From: DSWT01 sp035420085
GTDB taxonomy: Bacteria; Chloroflexota; Anaerolineae; B4-G1; SLSP01
Length of the DNA stretch: 64,000 nt
Direction of reading: 5' to 3'
Assembly: GCA_035420085.1 (NCBI GenBank)
Contig: DAOLUH010000006.1
Span: forward strand, 62,001-126,000
Of this stretch, positions 38,701-46,100 are shown piece by piece (the stretch's first letter is position 1; the number at the start of each line of letters is the position of its first letter). Position numbers and translations under genes: made by a program. The notes below the pieces were generated by a model. That model had not been told where the DNA came from. It worked only from the letters and a program-made list of their open reading frames with translations, and searched no databases.

Positions 38701-39472
38701 TGGCGCATGGGTTCACCTCGGCAGCATCAATGGCTCGGAAACCTCAAACAAGGCCAACCGCGAGGTCGCGTTGCAATTCGCGTCTCCGGCGGGCTACGCC
38801 TACTTGCGCGCGGTGTTCGATCACGATTGGGAACTTGGACATGGGCCTATGGTCTATCAGGTCTACCTGCCGCTCACGCTGCGGAACTACATCCCGCCGG
38901 TGGATTACCCGCTGATCACGGAGGTCTTTATCAATCCTGGCGGTGAGGATGTCGGCCAGGAGTGGGTGGAGATTTACCATCCCGGCGGAAAAACGGTAAA
39001 TCTGGCGGGATGGAGTCTTGGCGACGCTATCAACGCCGGAGATTACGGCGACGGGCGCTATCTCTTCCCGGTGGGAGCGCAACTGCTCTCCAAACAGGTC
39101 ATCGTCGTCGCGGCGTGCGCGACGCAGTTTGCCACGCGCTACGGCTTCAATCCTGCTTACGAGTGGACGGACTGCGATCCGCTTGTGCCCGACATGACGC
39201 CAGCCGGCGCATGGGATGGCTTCGGGATCGCGTTAGGGAATGTCAGCGACGAGGCGCTGCTGCTGGATACGAGCGCCGCACTGGTGGATAGCGCGGCCTG
39301 GGGCGGCGAACCACGCGCTGGCGTAATCCCGTTCCCGCTAGAGGCCAACAGTACCTTCCCGTCAGATGCCACACTCAAACGGTATCCGCCCAATTACGAC
39401 CACGACGACTGCACGCGCGACTTCTATATCAGCTACCAGCCGTCGCCGGGGTTGGTGAGTGAGGCGCAATAG
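38603..39472 (+). pseudogene. C-terminal remainder of the lamin-tail/DUF11/PLD protein
   Basis: This frame continues the protein after the duplication: HKD motif 2 in GLGIHAKIFLVADGAWVHLGSINGSE (about 30 residues in), then a linker (VYQVYLPLTLRNYIPP) and a third lamin-tail domain (YPLITEVFINPGGEDVGQEWVEIYHPGG). There is no credible ribosome site of its own, so as read it is either a broken gene, a phase-variable one, or a sequencing/assembly artefact. The duplicated enzyme would be a surface nuclease or phospholipase-like protein. Confidence 0.85.
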
Positions 39473-39475
39473 GGC

Positions 39476-40372
39476 TTAGCTGTCCATCGGATTGAACGAC
39501 GGGGGCGGCGCGGCGCCGCCCCCAACGTCCAGCCGGGCGAAGAGACCGCCGCCGAGGAGCAGGATCGCGCCGACCCATTGGTACCAGGCCAGGCGATCTC
39601 CCAGGAAAATAAACGCGAGGGTCAGGCTGACCGCCAATTCGGTCAGGTTAAGGATCGCAGTTTGCACACCGCCGAGTTTCTCCAGGCTGAAGAACATCGC
39701 CAGCCGCGAGAGCGCAGTGGTCAGTCCTAGCGCCACAATCGCCCCCCACCCCGCCGTGGAGATAGGCAACACCACTCCGCCGCCGATGATCCGCGCGAGC
39801 GCCACCGTGGCTGCCATACCGGTGAGAATATACAGCGCGCCCGACTGCGAAGGGACATCGGCCAGCACCCACTGGCCCATCACCAGGTACCAGCCGTTCA
39901 ACCCCGCGTAGGCTAACATCAACATAACGCCGAGGTAATCTGTGAGGCTGCTCATCATCCAGGGCGATGTCACCAACACGGCCCCAGCGAGCGAAATCGC
40001 CAGGCGCAGCAAAGTCAGCCGGCGGATCGTCTGCCCGGAGGCGCTGAGGAAGAGCATCACCCAGACCGGGTAGAGCGCGCCCAACAGTGACGCGCGCGAA
40101 GCGTCGAGCCGGCTCAAACCGCTGTAATAGAAAAGCGACCCGATGCCGTTGAACATCCCGACCAGCAGGCAATTCAGGGCCGCCGACCACCGGAGGATGA
40201 TACGCCGCCGCCAGAAAAGAAGGTAAACGATCCACAGGAAAATGGCCGCGACCATTGTGCGCAGTGCAGCCAATGTCAACGGCGCAACGTTGGCGCGGTA
40301 GGCGAATTTTCCCAAGATCGGCGCCCACCCCAACAAGAAGGAGGCCAGAAGGCCGCTAGAGACGCCCGACAT
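39476..40372 (-). CDS. EamA/DMT-family transporter
   Basis: A 298-aa inner-membrane protein with ten predicted helices in two EamA repeats (first about 1-135, second about 145-280). Typical features are LGWAPILGKFAYRANVAPLTLAALRTMVAA, SLFYYSGLSRLDASRASLLGALYPVWV, LIILGLTTALSR-like VALGLTTALSRLAMFFSLEKLGGVQ and the closing LGDRLAWYQWVGAILLLGGG. Members export or take up small metabolites; substrate unknown. ATG 40372 is preferred because GAGGG lies just upstream and the N-terminus then fits the family; the frame opens 28 codons earlier with repetitive KVER/KVDT sequence. Confidence 0.88.
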   Translation of the reverse strand: MSGVSSGLLASFLLGWAPILGKFAYRANVAPLTLAALRTMVAAIFLWIVYLLFWRRRIILRWSAALNCLLVGMFNGIGSLFYYSGLSRLDASRASLLGALYPVWVMLFLSASGQTIRRLTLLRLAISLAGAVLVTSPWMMSSLTDYLGVMLMLAYAGLNGWYLVMGQWVLADVPSQSGALYILTGMAATVALARIIGGGVVLPISTAGWGAIVALGLTTALSRLAMFFSLEKLGGVQTAILNLTELAVSLTLAFIFLGDRLAWYQWVGAILLLGGGLFARLDVGGGAAPPPSFNPMDS

Positions 40373-40443
40373 GCGCCCTCGATCAACAGGATGCGCGCGC
40401 TCAACCTTTGTGTCCACCTTACGTTCTACCTTTGAGTTCGGAT

Positions 40444-40471
40444 TTGCGCCCGTCATTCAACGTGCTATACT
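40444..40471 (+). promoter_or_regulatory. Promoter of the small membrane protein gene, leaderless type
   Basis: TTGCGC (40444-40449), 16-nt spacer ending TGC, TATACT (40466-40471). The ATG at 40479 follows after 7 nt, so the transcript would begin at or next to the start codon. Confidence 0.6.
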
Positions 40472-40478
40472 GCGGACG

Positions 40479-40973
40479 ATGACACGGAAACAAAAAATCG
40501 TTCTGATTATCCTCGGTTTACTCGATGTCGGCGTGATCGCGGCGCTGGCGGGCATCGTGATCCACAGTATGCGCCCCACCCCTGTTACCCCTACACCGAT
40601 CACTTTATCGGCCTGCGAACAGAACATGCTGAACGCGCTTGCGGCCATGCCTGCGCCGCTGACCGACGCGCCTAGCGCCGCCTGGGACAACGCCCACCTG
40701 TACGTCACCTTGCATATCGCGTACCACAGCGCAACGCCGCCCGAAGAAAGCGCCCAAGTGCTGTGGACGGCGTTAGATAGTATGGCAGCCGTGCTACGTG
40801 ATGACTGCGCCATCCCTCCCGCCATCACCATCGCGCTGACGGCGCAGGGTGAGGCCCAAACCATTCACTACCTGGCGCAGATCTCCGGACAGGATGTCGC
40901 GGACTGGATGGCAGGGACGCTGCCCGAACAAGACCTGGCGGCACGCGCCCACTTCCGGCAAACGACGGAATAA
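40479..40973 (+). CDS. Hypothetical single-pass membrane protein
   Basis: A 164-aa protein with one N-terminal membrane helix (residues about 7-28, VLIILGLLDVGVIAALAGIVI), a short Pro/Thr spacer and an outer domain of about 125 residues with two cysteines (SACEQN, DDCAIPP) that could pair. No family recognised. No ribosome site precedes ATG 40479, but a promoter ends 7 nt upstream, which argues for a leaderless mRNA. The frame opens earlier through the promoter without support. Confidence 0.7.
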   Translation: MTRKQKIVLIILGLLDVGVIAALAGIVIHSMRPTPVTPTPITLSACEQNMLNALAAMPAPLTDAPSAAWDNAHLYVTLHIAYHSATPPEESAQVLWTALDSMAAVLRDDCAIPPAITIALTAQGEAQTIHYLAQISGQDVADWMAGTLPEQDLAARAHFRQTTE

Positions 40974-41039
40974 AACGTAAAGCGTAAAACGTAAAAGAGC
41001 CTGCGCTTACGTTTTACGCTTCAGGTTTCACGTTTTACG
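40972..41039. repeat. ACGTAAAA repeat forming a hairpin between convergent genes
   Basis: AAGCGTAAAACGTAA (40980-40994) pairs perfectly with 41007-41021, flanked by more copies of the 8-base unit in both orientations. It lies between the small membrane protein gene and glpQ and may end transcription from both sides. The unit also occurs at 5431-5486. Confidence 0.75.
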
Positions 41040-41792
41040 CAACGCCTCCAGGATGAGCGCGGGTTCGTTGGTGATGATGCCGTCTATGCCCCAGGCGGCG
41101 AGGCGACGCGCGGCAACAGGATCATCAAGCGTCCATGTGAAGACACGCAACCCGCGTTGGTGTGCGCGCCGGATAGACCTCGCAGTGAGCATATCTTTGT
41201 ACGGGTGCAGGGCTTCATGTGGCGTAAACGGTCGCAGCAAGAGCGTCCCAGGGTTCAACGGGCCATACAGCAAGCCGCATGGAATCTCCGGAGCTAAAGC
41301 GCGCGCCCGGTATAACGCATAAGGTTTGAAGGACGAAAACCAGACGCGCGTGGTCATCCCCATACGTTTGACCAAATCAACGACAGCGGGCGCCAATGCC
41401 GCAGTATGACCGGCCTTCAGTTCGATGTTGATCAGCAGCCGGGCGCCGACTTCGGCCAGGACTTCTTCGAGAGTCGGAATACGCTCGCCGGTAAAGCGTG
41501 CGTCGAAGCGCCCGCCGGCATCCAGAGCCTTGAGCTGCGCAAGCGTCAGCTCGCACACCAGCCCCTTGCCGTCGGTAGTCGCATCTACCGTGTCGTTGTG
41601 GATGACGACCGGCACGCCATCCCGCGAGAGGTGAACGTCCAATTCAATCCCATCCGCCCCCACCGCAGCGGCCTCGCGGAACGCCGCCAACGTGTTCTGC
41701 GGCGCGGCGTGACTGGCGCCGCGATGGCCTAAAACGAACGGGCGGCCCAACGGCTGCTCACGTTGCCACAAATCAGGAAATCTTGTCGTCAT
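41028..41792 (-). CDS. glpQ: Glycerophosphodiester phosphodiesterase
   Basis: A 254-aa GDPD-family TIM barrel that splits glycerophosphodiesters to glycerol-3-phosphate and an alcohol. Catalytic motifs: LGHRGASHAAPQNTLAAF (HR and N), GADGIELDVHLSRDGVPVVIHND (ExD and second histidine), LLINIELKAG, and VFTWTLDD near the end. No signal peptide, so cytosolic. It overlaps the AAA+ ATPase stop by ATGA, as the last gene of the A2M-AAA-glpQ operon. The symbol reflects the family; substrate is not tested. Confidence 0.93.
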   Translation of the reverse strand: MTTRFPDLWQREQPLGRPFVLGHRGASHAAPQNTLAAFREAAAVGADGIELDVHLSRDGVPVVIHNDTVDATTDGKGLVCELTLAQLKALDAGGRFDARFTGERIPTLEEVLAEVGARLLINIELKAGHTAALAPAVVDLVKRMGMTTRVWFSSFKPYALYRARALAPEIPCGLLYGPLNPGTLLLRPFTPHEALHPYKDMLTARSIRRAHQRGLRVFTWTLDDPVAARRLAAWGIDGIITNEPALILEALRKT

Positions 41793-43096
41793 GATGCGTG
41801 CTCCTCAAACTCCACAAAGTATGCGCCCGCCGCCCGATCAATCAGTTCTTTGGTCATCGTCGGTGGAACGTTCAGATATTTGGCAATATCAATGATTTGG
41901 TCCAGCAGGTCACGGGCATGACAGGCGCGCGGGGGACGTTTCGCCTTGAGGTAGTGTTCGCGGACCAGGTAGGCAAAAGCCTGTTCGGAGAAAGGAACCT
42001 GCTTGGCGCTGGCGACGCGCTTGAAGATTTCGGCGAATTCCTCCCAACTTGGATCGTGGACCTCGATTTTGTGCCGGATGCGGCGCAGGAACGCCTCGTC
42101 CACCAGGTCTTTCGGTTCCAGGTTTGTCGAGAAGACGATGAGCACCTCGAAGGGGATCTCGAATTTGCGGCCCGTGTGCAGTGTCAAAAAGTCAATGCGC
42201 TTTTCAAGCGGGACGATCCAGCGGTTGAGTAAATCCGTCGGGCGCACCTGCTGGCGGCCAAAGTCATCAATCAAGAAAATGCCGCCGTTGGCCTTCATCT
42301 GGAAGGGCGCTTCGTAGTATTTGTTGTTGGTGTCGTAGACCAGGTCCAATCCTTCCAGGGTCAACTCGCCGCCAACGACGATGAATGGACGCTTAACCTT
42401 GATCCAGCGAGTGTCCAGGTTGCGCTGCCCTTCTTCTTTGATAATCCTGTGGTTCACGTCGTCGAAGACCTTGATGATCTGCCCCTCAATTTCGACTGCG
42501 TAGGGAATAAACATATCGCCTTCCATCAGCAATGTGCCGATGGCCTCCGCAATGGACGTCTTGCCGTTGCCGGGGCTACCGAAAAGGAAGATGGAACGCC
42601 CGGAGTTGACGGCCGGGCCGATTTGTTCGAAAGTCAGCGGGCTGAAGATCAGGTGTGATAATGCCTTGCGCAAGTGCTGCTGATGGACAACCACATCCTT
42701 CAAACCCTGAACGCGAATGGATTGAATGTAGTTCGCCAAAGGCACGGGAGCGAGTCCAGAATACTCCGAACGCTCCAGCGCGTCGCGGGCCATCTCGCGG
42801 CCGCGCGCCGTGAGCACGTATTCGTACATCGCCTCCGAAAGCCCGCCCCGGCCCGAGGCGCTGCGCACCTCGCACAGTTGCTCGCGCTTCAGGAAATCCA
42901 GGATATTCGATACCACGCCAGCAAAGGGCAGCCCCATTCTATCGGCGAGGTCGCGCCCGGCGAGATAGCTTTCGAAGTAGAGGCCCTTCAACGCCAGATC
43001 GCTGAGCAGGCCCATGTTCAGGCCGGTTTCAGCGACGGAACGAGGCGCCGGCGGCGTAAACACGCCACTGATAATCCCACGCTGTTGTTGTGCCAT
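41789..43096 (-). CDS. AAA+ ATPase with N-terminal winged-helix-like region
   Basis: A 435-aa ATPase. The N-terminal 150 residues are helical and look like a winged helix (FLKREQLCEVRSASGRGGLSEAMYEYVLT, then LTARGREMARDALE). The AAA core has Walker A GSPGNGKTSIAEAI, Walker B GGIFLIDDFGRQ, sensor 1 LIVFSTNLEP and the arginine-finger segment DEAFLRRIRHKIEV, then a lid domain. ATG 43096 follows GGAGG by 6 nt. It lies between the alpha-2-macroglobulin and glpQ genes with overlapping or short spacing. It resembles uncharacterised bacterial AAA proteins found with type IV pilus-like or secretion loci; its client is unknown. Confidence 0.85.
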   Translation of the reverse strand: MAQQQRGIISGVFTPPAPRSVAETGLNMGLLSDLALKGLYFESYLAGRDLADRMGLPFAGVVSNILDFLKREQLCEVRSASGRGGLSEAMYEYVLTARGREMARDALERSEYSGLAPVPLANYIQSIRVQGLKDVVVHQQHLRKALSHLIFSPLTFEQIGPAVNSGRSIFLFGSPGNGKTSIAEAIGTLLMEGDMFIPYAVEIEGQIIKVFDDVNHRIIKEEGQRNLDTRWIKVKRPFIVVGGELTLEGLDLVYDTNNKYYEAPFQMKANGGIFLIDDFGRQQVRPTDLLNRWIVPLEKRIDFLTLHTGRKFEIPFEVLIVFSTNLEPKDLVDEAFLRRIRHKIEVHDPSWEEFAEIFKRVASAKQVPFSEQAFAYLVREHYLKAKRPPRACHARDLLDQIIDIAKYLNVPPTMTKELIDRAAGAYFVEFEEHAS

Positions 43097-43173
43097 AGCA
43101 AACCTCCGAAAATACAGAATCGCAAAATCGGTAAAATCTGCAAAGCGCAAGAAGTTATGGGCGTGCGGCGCGC

Positions 43174-46100
43174 TTAACGCTCGCGCGGCAGCACGGTAAA
43201 CTCTTGCCCCGCAGTGCGTCCCCAGACTTCGGGGAAGTACATCTCGGTGACAGTGGCCGGGAGCGTCTGATAGGTCCCCGGCGCAGCAGCGCGCAGCCGG
43301 TACGTCACCCGATACGTGCCTGCGGCCATCTCGTGCGCGATAAAAACGGCTTGCGCATCGCGCAGTTCGCGGTGTTCAAAGGGGGCGCTCGACCATACGG
43401 CCCCTCCAGCTACAGTCGCGGCAGACTCGTCGGCAACCGGCTCCAGACCTGCCGGATAGGGGTCTTCGAGCAGTACGAAGTAGCGGGTCTGCGGCGCGAT
43501 CAACGTCAGGCGCACCTCAGCCAGTTCACCTGTACGGAGCAAGGTCACAGGTTGGCACGGCGCAAGGTCGTCCGCGGGCTTGTCCGTCACAGCACAATAC
43601 TCACGGCGCAACGTGAAGCCACGGCTCTCTGCCGCAATAGCTCCCACGGGCGGCGCCAATTCCAGGTGCGCGGTGTAATACAACTGACCCGTTCCGGCAG
43701 TGCGCGACATTTCCAGCACGTTCAAACGATCGCGCAACAGCAAAGCAGGTAGATCAGCAGTAGCAGTATCTCCACCGCTGAGTCCGACGCGCAATCTGAC
43801 CGGCATATCTAAGGCTCTGGCGCGGGCCTCGCCTTCAGCCAGTGGGACGCCATTCAAGGTGACGCCCCAGTTATAGGCGGCGTCCCAGTCACCAGAAGCG
43901 CGCAGGGCCGCCGTTAAACCGGAGATAGCCCAGGCCGTCTCATACGTCGTTTGCCAGCCGCCGCCGCGCCGGGCGACCATCAACCAGCGCACTGCCTGTA
44001 CCAACAGCGGATCGGACGGCGCAAACCGCGCCAACACGTCCACCACCAGCGCAGTGAGGACGGTATCGGTATTCCAATGGAGATTGTTGGCGCTTTCCCA
44101 ATGCGCGCCCGTAGCCGTTATTCGCGCATCATTACGCAGCCCTTCCAGTAAAGCCGGCATCCGCGAATCTGAGGGATCCGTCGTCCCCAACGCCAACATC
44201 AGATAGGCGCGCCCCATCTTCCCCAAAGCCTCGCGCGCCGCGTACAAAGCTGCCCCGGCGCCGACTGGCCAGCGGGCGTTGGCCTCAGACAGCACATAGA
44301 GCGCGAACGCATCGTCCGCCGATCTGGTTTCGCCCTGCAAATCGAGAGCAAGCCGGGCAGAGACGTAAGTGAGGGCTTGCGCAAAAACCGCATCACGCAC
44401 GGCAAAGCCCGCCTGTCTGGCCCTGGTCATCCCCAAAACGGCATAAGCGGTCAAGTGCAACGTGCTCTCGCCCTCCCACCATCCCCACCCACCATCGGGA
44501 TTCTGGCGGAGGTAGAGGCGCTCCAATCCTGCGCGCACGGACGTTTCGAGTTGCGCCGTCAGCGTCACGTCTCCGACCTCCAAATCCTGGAGCGCGCGAT
44601 AGGTCAGGACATTCGACAAGAACTGGCCAACCAATACGTCGGTCGAAGCATAGGGATACTGTTCGATGTAGGCCAGGCTATCCACCACGGCGCTGAGCAG
44701 CGCAGGTTCCACGCGCACAGTGAGTGCGCTCGCCTCTCCGGCGTCCGGCGGGACGATCACGGCTTCCAGGCGCGTCCCGGCGGCATCCAGCACGCCCGCT
44801 GTCCCCACCACGTCAGGGCTGACGTACCGGCGAAGCGGCAACCCGGCCGCACCGCCGACCGGCGGATACGCGGTATCCTGGTAGCCGCCGCCTTCCACGG
44901 AGAAGAGCAGCGGAAGCGTTTCGGCGCTGGTCTGCGCAACCGACACTGTCCAGGCAACGCGCGCGCTGCCGCCAGCCACAACCGTTAACTGCTGGCGACT
45001 CAACTGCGTGGCCTCCTCCCCCATCGCCAGTCGCGCCGTCACCGCGATATCGGCGTTCGTATTGTTGTGAATGATGGTCGCAACCTCAGCCCGATCCCCC
45101 ACGACCAGAGAATGCGGTGTCACCGGGCGCACGAGCAACGGCTTGGTAACACGCAACTCCGCGCGTCCATCGCCGACTTTGGTATCCGCAGTGATGGCGC
45201 GAACCTCCGCCACCCATGTCGTCAGCGAATCGGGTAAAACAAAGGTCAAATGGGCTTCACCCATAAGGTCGGTGCGCACATGAGCTTCCCATAATGCGGT
45301 AGCGGGGAACTCCGCGTGAACTTGCGGTAGCGTCCTTGTGTCAGCGCCGCCAGGCCCGTCTGCCAGCGTATATTCAGCAATGAGGCGCGCGGCATCCCGC
45401 GCCAATGCTGTCAAACGCTGCCCAATACGGTTGAATAAAACCAGCAGTCCATCGCCAGACATGACGCGCAGGGGACGCTCGCCGTATAGAGCTTCGACGC
45501 TAGATGGCACGGCGATATCCCGCAGCGCCAACATGGTTTTATCCACCAGCGCCACGCCCAGCTCAGCATCAACCGGGCGACCGGCTGAGTCAGTCACACG
45601 CACAGTCAATGCGACCTCCTCGCCCGGCCCGTACAGTGCCTTGTCAGGCAGGACCGCGACGGTAAGTGTCTGGGCGGTCGGTTCGACGGTCAGGTTCACA
45701 TAGCCGGCCTGCACGTCCGGCGCAGGGGATGCCGCCGATACACTGCGCACGATGAGGAAGGAGACATAGACATTCGGAACATAAGTATCCAGGATGGGGA
45801 TTTCGACCACAGGATTAGGGGTGTCAAGCAGCCGTCGCTCAACCTTGAGAATCCCGTTACGCTCCACGGTCATCAACATCTGGTATGAGCCGGTGAACGA
45901 AACCGGCACGAGGATTTTGGCTGTGTCGCCGACCCGGTAAGTGCGGGCGTTGGCGACAGGTATGATTTTGCCCTCCTCCGCAGGCCACTGCACGGCCTCG
46001 TCGCCGCTGACCCACAGCATAATTTCAGTATGGATAGGGCGTCCATCAGCATCTTGGGCGTCGGCCATGACAACGTAAGTGCCGCTATGGGGCGGACTGA

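Noticed and set aside
38426..39472. C-terminal lamin-tail/PLD frame as an independent gene starting at 38426
   Set aside because: The first 59 codons are out of frame with the PLD fold and have no ribosome site; the exact tandem duplication explains the break better.
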